A stretch of DNA of 64,000 nt, taken from contig NZ_FOHU01000009.1 in the NCBI RefSeq assembly GCF_900111615.1, forward strand, positions 85,166-149,165. Reading direction: 5' to 3'. The notes under the pieces are model-generated. The model searched no databases, was not told the origin of the DNA, and saw only the letters and a program-made list of their open reading frames with translations. The translations under genes were made by a program, and so were the position numbers. Shown one piece after another: positions 52,581 through 61,167 of this stretch (position 1 is its first letter; each line of letters starts with the position of its first letter). The stretch comes from Natronincola peptidivorans. Lineage in GTDB: Bacteria; Bacillota; Clostridia; Peptostreptococcales; Natronincolaceae.

Positions 52581-53852
52581 GTGGCAAGTATTAAACAAAG
52601 GAAAAATAGCTGGCTAATCACTGTTAGTAACGGCTACGATAACCAGGGAAAAAAAATTACTAAGACCAAAACAGTAAAAAAACCTGTAGATATGACTGAT
52701 AAGAAGTGGGAAAAGGAACTTCAAAAATTAGCTTTAGAGTTTGAAAGAGAAGTTGAGAAAGGTTTAAGCCTAGATAATAATATCAAGCTAGCAGACTTCG
52801 TAGAAAAATGGTTATCTGAATATGCTGCTCATAACTTAGAAGAGAGGACCCTTGCATCATACAAGGCTGAGCTGAACGGCAAAATACTACCATGCTTAGG
52901 TCATATTAAATTAAGCAAGTTAAGGCCAGATCAAATTTTGTCATTTCTAAATAATTTACTAGAGGATGGCTGCAGATTAGATGGCAAACCTGGACCTTAT
53001 TCTAACCGGATCATTAAATATCAACACCAAATATTATCAAGTATTCTTCAAACTGCCGTCTATTGGCAAATCATTGAGGATAATCCTTGTAGGCGAGTTA
53101 AAGTGCCTAAACATAATAACGCTCCCCAGCAGGTTAAACATTTTGATGAAGAACAAACAATTCTTTTACTTGAAGCAATAAAAGATGAAGATCTTAAATA
53201 TCAAGTCGTTGTTAATCTTGCTTTGTTTGGAGGCTTAAGAAAAGGAGAGCTGTTAGGCCTACAGTGGCCTGACCTTAATTTAGAGGAGGGCACCATTAGG
53301 ATAAGCAGGGCCAATTCCTATTTAAAGGAATTAGGGACCTTCACTAAAGCACCTAAAACTAAAAGTTCTATTAGAACAATATCTATCCCCAGTAATGTAG
53401 TTAAACTACTCAGAGAATACAAGGTGTGGCAGAATCAAGAGAAGCTTGGACTGGGGGATGCCTGGGACGAGGACTGGGATAAAAATAAATGGATCCTATG
53501 TCAATGGAATGGTAAACCAATGAATTATGATAGCCCTAACCAATGGTTGACTAAATTTATCAAGCGTTACAATGACAAAATACAAGAAAATCCTAAAATA
53601 AAAAAAGAGGATAAACACAAGTACTTATTACCTGTTTTATCTCTTCATAAATTAAGGCATACGAGTGCTACTCTATTGGTATCTGAAAGAGTAGATATTA
53701 GGACTGTAGCAAATCGCTTAGGTCATGCCCAGAGCTCCACAACTTTAAACTTCTACAGTCATGCTTTACGAGCTTCCGATACTAGAGCCGCTTCCACCCT
53801 AGAAGGATTATTAGATAAAAATAAAGAGGTCGCCGAGGTAAAAAAGGCTTAA
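52581..53852 (+). CDS. int: Tyrosine-family site-specific integrase
   Basis: 423 residues from a GTG start with AGGAGGT. The N-terminal SAM-like arm-binding and core-binding domains (about 1-180) precede the catalytic domain with Arg220 (GGLRKGELLG), His356 and Arg359 (HKLRHTSATLL), His382 (RLGHAQSSTT) and nucleophile Tyr392 (NFYSHALR). It inserts the island into the 3' half of tRNA-Arg(TCG). It lies 186 bases from attR, with arm-type repeats between. Confidence 0.95.
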   Translation: MASIKQRKNSWLITVSNGYDNQGKKITKTKTVKKPVDMTDKKWEKELQKLALEFEREVEKGLSLDNNIKLADFVEKWLSEYAAHNLEERTLASYKAELNGKILPCLGHIKLSKLRPDQILSFLNNLLEDGCRLDGKPGPYSNRIIKYQHQILSSILQTAVYWQIIEDNPCRRVKVPKHNNAPQQVKHFDEEQTILLLEAIKDEDLKYQVVVNLALFGGLRKGELLGLQWPDLNLEEGTIRISRANSYLKELGTFTKAPKTKSSIRTISIPSNVVKLLREYKVWQNQEKLGLGDAWDEDWDKNKWILCQWNGKPMNYDSPNQWLTKFIKRYNDKIQENPKIKKEDKHKYLLPVLSLHKLRHTSATLLVSERVDIRTVANRLGHAQSSTTLNFYSHALRASDTRAASTLEGLLDKNKEVAEVKKA

Positions 53853-53950
53853 CAATTTTAATACTTACTTCATAAAAGGGTGTACTAAATAGGTATACCC
53901 TTAAATTCTTCTTACATCACTTTCTAATGCATTCTAGTAGTTTTTAATAT

Positions 53951-53974
53951 CTTTAGTAGACAAATAGTAGACAA
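53951..53974. repeat. Integrase arm-site repeat, right copy
   Basis: 24 bases identical to 38984-39007, holding two GTAGACAA units. About 64 bases from the attR edge. Confidence 0.75.
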
Positions 53975-54009
53975 ATCACTTTATGTAAACTCAGTAAATG
54001 GGCATGATT

Positions 54010-54040
54010 AAAGCCCCTGGTCATTATGACTAGGGGCTTT
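54010..54040 (-). terminator. tRNA-Arg terminator carried by the element
   Basis: AAAGCCCCTGG...CTAGGGGCTTT stem on the minus strand just after the tRNA. It differs in stem sequence from the hairpin at 38793-38821 yet keeps loop and spacing, so the island brought its own terminator along with the tRNA 3' half. Confidence 0.82.
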
Positions 54041-54092
54041 TCACTGGCGCGCCCTGAGGGATTCGAACCCCCGACCTTCAGATTCGAAGTCT
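54038..54092 (-). other. attR: tRNA-Arg 3' half, right copy
   Basis: 55 bases match attL at 38819-38873 apart from one base. Here it is joined to the 5' half, giving a complete tRNA. Confidence 0.95.
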
Positions 54093-54121
54093 GCAACTCT
54101 ATCCAGCTGAGCTAAGGGCGC
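54045..54121 (-). tRNA. tRNA-Arg (anticodon TCG)
   Basis: A full cloverleaf of 77 bases with encoded CCA. Acceptor GCGCCCT/AGGGCGC, anticodon loop CTTCGAA, T arm GGGGGTTCGAATCCC. The TCG anticodon reads CGA and related arginine codons. The element is inserted at its 3' half, keeping it functional. Confidence 0.96.
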
Positions 54122-54319
54122 ATGATATTGTTTATTATTGTCTTGGGACTTATTTATTATAACGAAAAGAAGGAATACTGTCAAGGGTGCAGCACTCTTA
54201 ATGCCGTTGTTCTTTAGAGACAATATTATCTATATAATCGATTTCCTTCCACTTCATTTCCTTGCAGAAAAACAAAGAGCTAGCTTTATAGCTGCTCTTC
54301 TCTATTCTCTTTGTGGCTT

Positions 54320-55105
54320 TTAATATTCTTTAACTTTGTTGTATAGGTTACTATTCTTTTTCATATTGGCTTCTTGATTTGCTTTTATGTATTGGGCATC
54401 TACTGTTGTGTCTATGGTAATCCATTGTCCTTTGCTTTCTAAATATACTTCATTCCATGCATGGTATTCCTTCACATCTGGAGCATAGCCCATCACTAGC
54501 TTCGTAGGTACCCCTACGCTTCTTAGCATGGCTGCAACTAAAGCGGCATAGTCATAACAAATTCCCTTATTTTCTTGATAAATCTTTTCTATTTCTGGTA
54601 AGTAATCAGAGGTTAATCCACTTATTTTCTCATAATCATAGGTTACATTGCTAATAACGTACTGATATATACTTTCAAGTTTTTCTTCATCAGTTTTTGC
54701 ACCCTGTACTAACTCTTGAGCTTTCTTGATGGCCTTCATAGATGTATCCCATTTTATCATTTGTACAGATCCTGTAAATGCATTGTTTTCATTTTGCATA
54801 CTTGCTACTACCGTTTCATTATATACTACTCTATATTTGTTCCCCTCAGTATTTTCAAGTAAACTGATTTTATAGTTTCCATTTCCCATCTGAAGAGAAA
54901 AGTTTTCCTGTATTCCATTAATGTTGTAGGTATATTTATTTCCATCTTTTTCTACCATTAATTTTGTTCTATTTGAACTATTATTGTTATATTGAACGCC
55001 TATAATACCTTGCTCAAGAGCATTGGTGTCAATGACAGCTTGTCCAAAAACATTGCTTGTTGATAAAATAAAAATTATAAGAATAAATAATACTCTTTTT
55101 CCCAT
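54320..55105 (-). CDS. Secreted transglutaminase-like protein
   Basis: 261 residues. Signal peptide VLFILIIFILSTSNVFG, a beta-rich domain, then the transglutaminase-like core with Cys183 (GICYDYAALVAAMLRS), His215 (EYHAWNEVYL) and Asp232 (WITIDTTVDA) as the triad. Such exported enzymes act as proteases or cross-linkers of cell-surface proteins; no substrate is known. GGGGGAG before the ATG is also the 3' strand of the riboswitch P1 stem, so c-di-GMP probably controls its translation. Confidence 0.88.
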   Translation of the reverse strand: MGKRVLFILIIFILSTSNVFGQAVIDTNALEQGIIGVQYNNNSSNRTKLMVEKDGNKYTYNINGIQENFSLQMGNGNYKISLLENTEGNKYRVVYNETVVASMQNENNAFTGSVQMIKWDTSMKAIKKAQELVQGAKTDEEKLESIYQYVISNVTYDYEKISGLTSDYLPEIEKIYQENKGICYDYAALVAAMLRSVGVPTKLVMGYAPDVKEYHAWNEVYLESKGQWITIDTTVDAQYIKANQEANMKKNSNLYNKVKEY

Positions 55106-55113
55106 AATAATAC

Positions 55114-55208
55114 TCCCCCTTCGGTAGCTCGGCTGCCCTTGCTTTTACAGCATTAGGCCCTTTGGCTTTGCGTCCCATCCTTTCGAATGGTTTGCCTTTA
55201 TCGGTGGA
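55114..55208 (-). promoter_or_regulatory. c-di-GMP-I riboswitch, gene-proximal
   Basis: On the minus strand: GATAAAGGCAAACC, TTCGAAAGGATGGGACGCAAAG, CC, CCTAA and AGCCGAGCTACCGAAGG, the GEMM-I core with GAAA tetraloop and receptor. The 3' P1 strand contains GGGGGAG, the ribosome site of the transglutaminase gene. Confidence 0.93.
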
Positions 55209-55290
55209 AAGCTTGTCCACCATTTTGTTGCTCTATATGGATTAGGGTATTTAGTTTTAGATACCTATACATTATTAGACAACAAAAACT

Positions 55291-55391
55291 TCTCCTTCGG
55301 TGGCTCGGCTATCTTAGTAGAGATATCTACTTTAGATCCTATGGCTTTGCGTCCCATCCTTTCGAATAGTTTGCCTTTATCGGTGAAAAGT
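55291..55391 (-). promoter_or_regulatory. c-di-GMP-I riboswitch, distal tandem copy
   Basis: Same GEMM-I pattern: GATAAAGGCAAAC, TTCGAAAGGATGGGACGCAA, and GCCGAGCCACCGAAGGAG. It lies about 85 bases upstream of the proximal copy, both facing the transglutaminase gene. The P3 arm is a long GTAGATATC hairpin. A TATAAT box lies at 55428-55433 on the minus strand. Confidence 0.93.
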
Positions 55392-55537
55392 CTCAACATT
55401 TCACTTCATTATGTATAATTAGTGTAATTATACCATATTTTTCTAAAAGGAGCTATATCTTTTAAAATTATCTTGAAATTTTTGTATTATTTTTTTGTTT
55501 TAAGGCAATACTATTAAATTAAAAATTTGTCAAAATA

Positions 55538-56230
55538 TTATTCCATTATTGCATGAACAATCAATCGATGGGTGGGGTCAAATATAGGATCACAGGTTAT
55601 TAGTGTCAAAACTCTATCCCTACTGTTTCGATTCAATACAGAGATTTCTGTAGGTTTAACAAGTTTTGTCTCATAGACTGTGTACTGGTAATTATGATTG
55701 TTGAAATAAATAATAATGATGTCTCCAACTTCTAATTCATCCAGACGATTAAACAATCTTCCATAGCTGTGTCCCCTATGGGCAGCAATAGCTGCATTGC
55801 CGATTTCACCAGGCAGATTTGTCCCCGTTAAGTGGCCTGCTCCTCTATTTAAAGCAGTATTGCTGGTACCCTGTAATATCGGTAACCGTAGATTAATTCT
55901 TGGAATTTCTATTCTTCCTCTAGTCTGAATGCTTGGTTTTGGTATCTCCTTAACCTCTTGCTGGTTTTCCTCAGAATCTTCTTCTATTTCCTCTATTTCT
56001 TCTATTTCTTCACTTGTACCTTCTGTCATAGCTGCTAATACTTCTCTTTCCTCTTCAAACACACGGTTTAATTCTGTATAATTCTCTCTAATTATCTCTT
56101 CCTGCTGATCATCTATTTCTAATTCTTTTAACAGTCTTTGCTGCCAATAGTTACTATACATATCACTCAGCTTAGGATAGCTTGCAATCAGTATTCCTGC
56201 TACGATAAGTAAATAACTTAATTTTTTCAT
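55538..56230 (-). CDS. Sortase, class D-like
   Basis: 230 residues from ATG 56230. One membrane helix (about 4-20), an acidic linker (GTSEEIEEIEEIEEDSEE), then the sortase barrel with His151 (AAHRGHSYGRLF), Cys213 (TLITCDP) and Arg222 (THRLIVHA). It would join LPxTG proteins to the cell wall. It follows the LPKTG protein gene after 160 bases, so the two form a substrate and enzyme pair. Confidence 0.9.
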   Translation of the reverse strand: MKKLSYLLIVAGILIASYPKLSDMYSNYWQQRLLKELEIDDQQEEIIRENYTELNRVFEEEREVLAAMTEGTSEEIEEIEEIEEDSEENQQEVKEIPKPSIQTRGRIEIPRINLRLPILQGTSNTALNRGAGHLTGTNLPGEIGNAAIAAHRGHSYGRLFNRLDELEVGDIIIIYFNNHNYQYTVYETKLVKPTEISVLNRNSRDRVLTLITCDPIFDPTHRLIVHAIME

Positions 56231-56390
56231 ATCTATCAACTCCATATAAGAAAGCCTCTTCCTAAAAGGGGCAGAGAGATGAAGCCCCCTACAACCCCTC
56301 TTTTTATATAAATAGGAACACAGAGCTTTCCTCTTATACATTAAATAGAGGGGGATTTCTCCCCTCTATTTAATATAATTACAACATCAT

Positions 56391-58811
56391 TTAAAAGACT
56401 TTTTTCATTCTGAGCCCTATTACTGTTAATAGTAATCCTAGTAGATAGAACCCTATGGGATTAGCTTCTCCTGTTTTAGGCAGCTGTGGAATGCCTACTG
56501 GAACTTCTTCTTCTAAGATAATTTCTTCCTCAGGCTCATCTTCAATGATCTCGATTTCTGGTTCTTCTTCAATGATCTCGATTTCTGGTTCTTCTTCAAT
56601 GATCTCTATTTCTGGTTCTGGGGTGATTCTACTGCTTCCTCTACTGCTAGAGCTTCCTCCACTAGAGCCTCCATTAGAACTAGTAGGTTTGTTGAAAGTA
56701 TTTGTTACTGTTATAACTGTCTCAACTTCCTCAAATATTTCAAAAACTCCCTCAGGGCTTACTTCAGTTGTGGCAGCACGCATAGGCACAAGTTCATTTT
56801 CTTCTGGATAAATATACTCTATTGCATAGGCTGCACCTGAGAATAATGTATGATTTGGTTTTTCTTCAATAATGATATACCTTCCTACATCTAAGGAATC
56901 AAGCTTTACCCCGCCTTCTGCAAGGTTGAAAGCTTTGACTTCTTCTCGTGTCTCATCATATTTATAAATTTTCATGTTATATGAGGTTGGAGGATTTGTT
57001 GGTTCATTTACTACTACTTTTTTAACTGTGAAAATTGATGTGCCAGGTGGTGGGGCAGGTGTGTCGAAAGTGTTTGTTACTGTTATAGCTGTCTGAACCC
57101 CTTCACGTATTTCAAAGACTCCCTCAGATCTTACTTCAGTTGTGGCAGCACGCATAGGCACAAGTTCATTTTCTTCTGGATAAGTCTCCTCTATTGTGTA
57201 GGTTACACCTGAGAATAATGTATGATTTGGTTCTTCTTCAATAATGATGTATGTTCCAACAGGTAGGGAGGGGCTAACTTCTAACCATCCTCCTGGTGTC
57301 AGTTCAAAACTTCTAATAGCTTCATTTCCTCGTTCTTTTTGTTCTAGGTCATATTCATAGATTTTTATGCTGTATGAAGCTGGCGGACTGGTTGGCAAAT
57401 TTACTACTACTTTTTTTACTTTTAATATTGGTTTATCATCAGGACATATGGTTATTGTATGACTATCTTCAACTTTTATAGATTTTTTGCATGTAATTCT
57501 TACTTCCGCAGTTGCCGTATTGGTAAAGGATGAACACTCTGCATCTACTATATCTGCCTCAGTTATAATGTGAGGAATTTCTTGTGCCCAAACATTACTT
57601 CCAGTTAGCTGATATCTCCCAGCTAATCGAGGTATCCTCCAGTCCCCACCTAGCTCTTCATCCACTACCTTGATATTTCTAAGGGGCAATTTGTAGTTAT
57701 TGGTTACAGTAATTATATAGGTAACCTCTTCTCCAATTTTAGCAGAGGTTTTGCCATCTTTTTCTGTTTTTTCAATGACTAAACCCCTTTGTGGAGGCTC
57801 TTCGGGTGGATCTACTTCTACATTAGTTACTGTTACACTCACAGGGTTTGTCGAGCTTACATATACGCTGAGGTTATTTTTTATAGTGGGGTAAATATCA
57901 GAGGATATGCCCTCCAGTTTATAGAGTGTGCCTTCAAGTAAACTTTCAATTTCTTCTATAGTGTACTCTCCTTCTTCTAAATCAATAGTTACGCTCTCAC
58001 CATCTTCAAGCCAATAGGTTTCGTCAAATCCTTCTCCAGTTATTCTTATGGGGAATTCAAAAGGTGCCTCTACTGGTTCGCCCAAAACCCCAATTTCATC
58101 TTTGCGAACTTCTTTAGTTATGGTAAGTTTTCCTGTCTCTACCTGTACATCTCCACCATAGCAGGTATGACTCACCCTCAGCTCAGTTTGCCATTTAAAT
58201 CCATTACAGACTTGTGCCTGCCATGCTGGCGCTTCTTTTTCTGTAGTTATTATATTCCAATGTAAAGATGCTCCTCTTTGATCTCCTGGAACTCCATTAA
58301 TATTTGCGGAAGCACTACCTTTTACAGGAGACATTACAAGATGCCATAATACCTGACCTGGCTCTAAATCAAAATCGCACGATTCACTTTTATCTTCAAA
58401 ATAAGTATAAGGTTTGCCGCGATGCACATCTTTCAGTGGTACTGGTATACTTCCAAAACCTAGTAAACCTATTTCATCATCAAAATCTATAATCATATTA
58501 TCTGAGTCTAATTGTATTTCCTCAATTTCTTTTGATACCTCTTTTTCTACTTCATCTTCATCCACTTCTACTTCTTCATCTACCTCTACCTCTTCATCTG
58601 TCTCTCCATCTACCTCTTCATCTACCTCTTCATCTGCCTCTTCATCTACCTCTTCATCTACCTCTTCATCTATTTCTACTACTTCTATTTTTTCTTCTGG
58701 TACTTCCACATCTATGCCATTTTCTCCAACTGCAAAGGAAGTCAGGCCAGCTCCAAAGATCAATAGAGGAACTAGTATGCATACCATTGCTAATCTTAGC
58801 CTTCTTGACAC
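56391..58811 (-). CDS. LPKTG-anchored surface protein with Cna_B-type repeats
   Basis: About 806 residues. Signal peptide VCILVPLLIFGAGLTSFA; a very acidic N-terminus (EEVDEEVDEEADEEVDEEV); a domain with several Cys; Cna_B-like folds (TITKEVRK...YTIEEIES); a DUF11-type repeat (EKTEKDGKTSAKIGEEVTYI); two near-identical 120-residue repeats with VKKVVVN...PNHTLFSG...VPMRAATTEV; acidic EPEIEIIEE repeats; and LPKTG, membrane helix and RMKKVF tail. It is the likely sortase substrate. GTG start at 58811 is preferred over 58814. Confidence 0.9.
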   Translation of the reverse strand: MSRRLRLAMVCILVPLLIFGAGLTSFAVGENGIDVEVPEEKIEVVEIDEEVDEEVDEEADEEVDEEVDGETDEEVEVDEEVEVDEDEVEKEVSKEIEEIQLDSDNMIIDFDDEIGLLGFGSIPVPLKDVHRGKPYTYFEDKSESCDFDLEPGQVLWHLVMSPVKGSASANINGVPGDQRGASLHWNIITTEKEAPAWQAQVCNGFKWQTELRVSHTCYGGDVQVETGKLTITKEVRKDEIGVLGEPVEAPFEFPIRITGEGFDETYWLEDGESVTIDLEEGEYTIEEIESLLEGTLYKLEGISSDIYPTIKNNLSVYVSSTNPVSVTVTNVEVDPPEEPPQRGLVIEKTEKDGKTSAKIGEEVTYIITVTNNYKLPLRNIKVVDEELGGDWRIPRLAGRYQLTGSNVWAQEIPHIITEADIVDAECSSFTNTATAEVRITCKKSIKVEDSHTITICPDDKPILKVKKVVVNLPTSPPASYSIKIYEYDLEQKERGNEAIRSFELTPGGWLEVSPSLPVGTYIIIEEEPNHTLFSGVTYTIEETYPEENELVPMRAATTEVRSEGVFEIREGVQTAITVTNTFDTPAPPPGTSIFTVKKVVVNEPTNPPTSYNMKIYKYDETREEVKAFNLAEGGVKLDSLDVGRYIIIEEKPNHTLFSGAAYAIEYIYPEENELVPMRAATTEVSPEGVFEIFEEVETVITVTNTFNKPTSSNGGSSGGSSSSRGSSRITPEPEIEIIEEEPEIEIIEEEPEIEIIEDEPEEEIILEEEVPVGIPQLPKTGEANPIGFYLLGLLLTVIGLRMKKVF
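56537..56620 (-). repeat. Acidic coding repeats (EPEIEIIEE)
   Basis: Three head-to-tail units of about 27 bp in the LPKTG protein, just before the sorting signal. Confidence 0.8.
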
Positions 58812-59160
58812 CACATATCACCTCTCTTTAAATTATCTTTACTCAATCTAAGCTAATTTTTTCTGTCTATAGCTTTCACGTAATTTAAGTAATGATTTTT
58901 TGTCTTTTGAGAAGATTTGAAAGCAGTGTGCTTTCTCGTTGTTTAACACCTCCTATCCCTATTGTTTTGGAAGTTCTCCTGTTGAAGATTGGTTTCCATC
59001 CTGACCTTTGTCCTTTTTCCTGTAATGCAAAAAGTAACCGTGCTTTGACTTTTTTCTAATATCTTCATCTTTTTAACTGAATATATAGCGTCTCTATTAC
59101 TTTTAAATATATAGTAGGGATTTGGCAGTTGATTCATTGTATGCTTCATGAATCATAAAA
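58812..59160. other. Non-coding leader of the LPKTG gene
   Basis: No supported gene. A GAAAGCA/TGCTTTC hairpin lies at 58919-58935, in the probable 5' leader. I looked for a c-di-GMP-I or -II aptamer and did not find one. A short open frame on the minus strand (58943-59149) has no protein-like features. Confidence 0.45.
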
Positions 59161-59196
59161 TAGACCCCTAAATGAAAATTAATTCACAGGGGTCTA
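59161..59196. terminator. Hairpin between the tRNA cluster and the LPKTG gene
   Basis: TAGACCCCT / AGGGGTCTA stem with an 18-base loop and T-rich tail on the minus strand. Confidence 0.6.
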
Positions 59197-59247
59197 TTTG
59201 TTGAAATACAGAGATTTCATCACATTCTAATTGAATTTTCCCAAAAT

Positions 59248-59274
59248 AAAACAGCTATTTATCTAATAGCTGCA
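59248..59274 (-). terminator. Terminator of the tRNA cluster
   Basis: CAGCTATT / AATAGCTG stem followed on the minus strand by TTTTATTTTGG. Confidence 0.8.
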
Positions 59275-59367
59275 ACTTTTTATATTATAGTTCTCATCTA
59301 TAAAGTTTTCGTATTTCTATTAAAGGTCTATCCCTTATTGTCTTAGTTGTTTTGCCAAAAAATAAAT

Positions 59368-59442
59368 TGGAGCGGAAGACGGGATTTGAACCCGCGACCC
59401 TCGCCTTGGCAAGGCGATGCTCTACCACTGAGCCACTTCCGC
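59368..59442 (-). tRNA. tRNA-Gly (anticodon GCC)
   Basis: 75 bases with encoded CCA. Acceptor GCGGAAG/CTTCCGC, anticodon loop TTGCCAA, T arm CGGGTTCAAATCCCG. Last gene of the five-gene tRNA operon. Confidence 0.96.
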
Positions 59443-59477
59443 ATATATGGAGGGACTTTACCCCTCCAATGTTTAAT

Positions 59478-59553
59478 TGGCTGGGATAGCAGGACTCGAA
59501 CCTGCGGATGACGGAGTCAAAGTCCGTTGCCTTACCGACTTGGCTATATCCCA
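59478..59553 (-). tRNA. tRNA-Gln (anticodon TTG)
   Basis: 76 bases with encoded CCA. Acceptor TGGGATA/TATCCCA, anticodon loop CTTTGAC, T arm GCAGGTTCGAGTCCTGC. Confidence 0.96.
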
Positions 59554-59558
59554 TTAAT

Positions 59559-59634
59559 TGGGGTGGATGATGGGATTCGAACCCACGAATGCAGGAGCCA
59601 CAATCCTGTGTCTTAACCACTTGACTACACCCAC
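59559..59634 (-). tRNA. tRNA-His (anticodon GTG)
   Basis: 76 bases with encoded CCA. Acceptor GTGGGTG/CATCCAC with one G-U pair, anticodon loop TTGTGGC, discriminator C as usual for tRNA-His. Confidence 0.95.
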
Positions 59635-59642
59635 CATATAAA

Positions 59643-59719
59643 TGGCGTACCCACAGGGATTCGAACCCCGGACACACGGCTTAGAAGGCCGTTGCTCTAT
59701 CCTGCTGAGCTATGGGTAC
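59643..59719 (-). tRNA. tRNA-Arg (anticodon TCT)
   Basis: 77 bases with encoded CCA. Acceptor GTACCCA/TGGGTAC, anticodon loop CTTCTAA, T arm CGGGGTTCGAATCCCTG. Reads AGA and AGG. Confidence 0.96.
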
Positions 59720-59726
59720 ATATTAA

Positions 59727-59800
59727 TGGAGCGGGTGAAGGGAATCGAACCCTCGCGGTCAGCTTGGAAGGCTGAAGTTCTACCACTGAACTACACCCGC
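59727..59800 (-). tRNA. tRNA-Gly (anticodon TCC)
   Basis: 74 bases with encoded CCA. Acceptor GCGGGTG/CACCCGC, anticodon loop CTTCCAA. First tRNA after the promoter. Confidence 0.96.
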
Positions 59801-59829
59801 ATACTTTTTTGTTCTTTCGACATTATTAT

Positions 59830-59858
59830 ATGTTATCATGCTTTTATAAAAAAGTCAA
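59830..59858 (-). promoter_or_regulatory. tRNA operon promoter
   Basis: TTGACT, 17 bases, TAACAT on the minus strand, about 30 bases ahead of tRNA-Gly(TCC). The rest of 59801-60080 shows no gene. Confidence 0.75.
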
Positions 59859-60080
59859 CCATTTATTGCTTTTTAAGAATCAATAGAGCAGATACGCTAT
59901 CTCTTCGCCCTCTAATTTTGAAGGACAAAATATAGTATACATAGATTTAGCATTTAAGTCAATAAAAAATCTCTGTGGTTATTAAGGATTTCCCTGAAAT
60001 ATTTAAAATATACTTCGCTATTCATTACTTTTCTTTAAATACTTCAGTTTTCCAATTCTTTATGTAAACTATTGCTTTGC

Positions 60081-60551
60081 TTACAGCTCAATTATCTCAG
60101 CAAAAATGCTTTCCTGTATCTCTACAATAGCATATGTTTTACCCTCCCTACCTCTTGGAAGGCTGATACTGCCTGGATTAAGCAATATAACATCTTCCTC
60201 CATCACATGAAGGGGTACATGGCTGTGGCCAAAGATAACTATATCCGCTTCTACTTCCTTTCCTCGGTAAAAAATAGTACTTAAACTATATTTTACCCCA
60301 TATTTATGGCCATGTGATATGAAAAGACGTTTCCCTTCTATTTCTTCAATGATTTCATCTTCTGCATTTGCTCCTGGATCACAGTTGCCTCTAACCCCTA
60401 ATACCTTTTTATTATATGTTTTTTCAATGTATTTTATATCTTCATAATTGTCTCCTGTATGAATGACTAAATCTACTTCTTCTAATGTATCTGCAATTAG
60501 ATCTATATTAAATGTTTCTCTATGACTATCTCCCAGCACGGCTATCCTCAA
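60081..60551 (-). CDS. YfcE/MJ0936-family metallophosphoesterase
   Basis: 156 residues. Dimetal phosphoesterase motifs run in order: GDSHRE, HTGDN, RGNCDPGA, SHGHKYGV and GHSHVPL. It hydrolyses phosphodiesters; the natural substrate is not known. The TTG at 60551 is chosen because AAGGAGTG lies six bases ahead; a GTG at 60560 overlaps that site. Last in the gerM-rph-rdgB-yfcE order shared with Bacillus. Confidence 0.9.
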   Translation of the reverse strand: MRIAVLGDSHRETFNIDLIADTLEEVDLVIHTGDNYEDIKYIEKTYNKKVLGVRGNCDPGANAEDEIIEEIEGKRLFISHGHKYGVKYSLSTIFYRGKEVEADIVIFGHSHVPLHVMEEDVILLNPGSISLPRGREGKTYAIVEIQESIFAEIIEL

Positions 60552-60552
60552 A

Positions 60553-61167
60553 TCATTCACTCCTTAATCTCTCACTAAGGACTTTCTTCATTTCGTCTAA
60601 TGCTTTTCCTCTGTGACTAATCTTATTTTTATCCTCTGGACTTATTTCCGCCAAGGATAATCCTTCATATTCCCTGGTCATAAACAATGGATCATAGCCA
60701 AATCCCTTATCTCCCTTTGGGTGAAACCCAATAATGCCATAGAGTTCTCCCCTCACAGTAAAGCTTTCTCCATCTGGCATAACAACTGCAATAACACACA
60801 CAAATCTAGCTCTTCGCTCTACTAATGGTTTCCCTTCTAGCATTTGCAACAGCTTCTCATTATTGTCCTTGTCGGTGGCATTTTCACCTGCAAATCTAGC
60901 AGAATATATACCTGGTTGACAATCTAACGTCTCTACCTCTAGCCCCGAGTCATCGGCAATTGTCATGTAGCCTGTTTTTTTCATAACTGTTTTGGCTTTA
61001 ATTAAGGCGTTTTCTTCAAAGGTTTCTCCATCTTCTAGTATTTCTAAATCTCCTAATCCAACATCCTTCATAGATTTTGTCTGAAGATGAAAATCCTTTA
61101 GTATTTCTCCTATCTCCTGTAGCTTATGTAAATTTCCTGTAGCAATAACAGCAATACTATTTTTCAT
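60553..61167 (-). CDS. rdgB: XTP/dITP diphosphatase (RdgB/HAM1)
   Basis: 204 residues. The nucleotide pocket motifs [45 protein letters not shown] and SHRGKAL all match. It removes deaminated purine triphosphates from the pool. It overlaps the rph stop by 11 bases; the phosphoesterase gene follows after one base. Confidence 0.96.
   Translation of the reverse strand: MKNSIAVIATGNLHKLQEIGEILKDFHLQTKSMKDVGLGDLEILEDGETFEENALIKAKTVMKKTGYMTIADDSGLEVETLDCQPGIYSARFAGENATDKDNNEKLLQMLEGKPLVERRARFVCVIAVVMPDGESFTVRGELYGIIGFHPKGDKGFGYDPLFMTREYEGLSLAEISPEDKNKISHRGKALDEMKKVLSERLRSE

Noticed and set aside
58812..58990. Possible c-di-GMP riboswitch before the LPKTG gene
   Set aside because: None of the GEMM-I core segments or type II conserved segments are present; only a small hairpin is seen.
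58943..59149. 68-codon open frame upstream of the LPKTG gene
   Set aside because: No ribosome site at its start, no domain or signal sequence, and it sits in the likely leader of the next gene.
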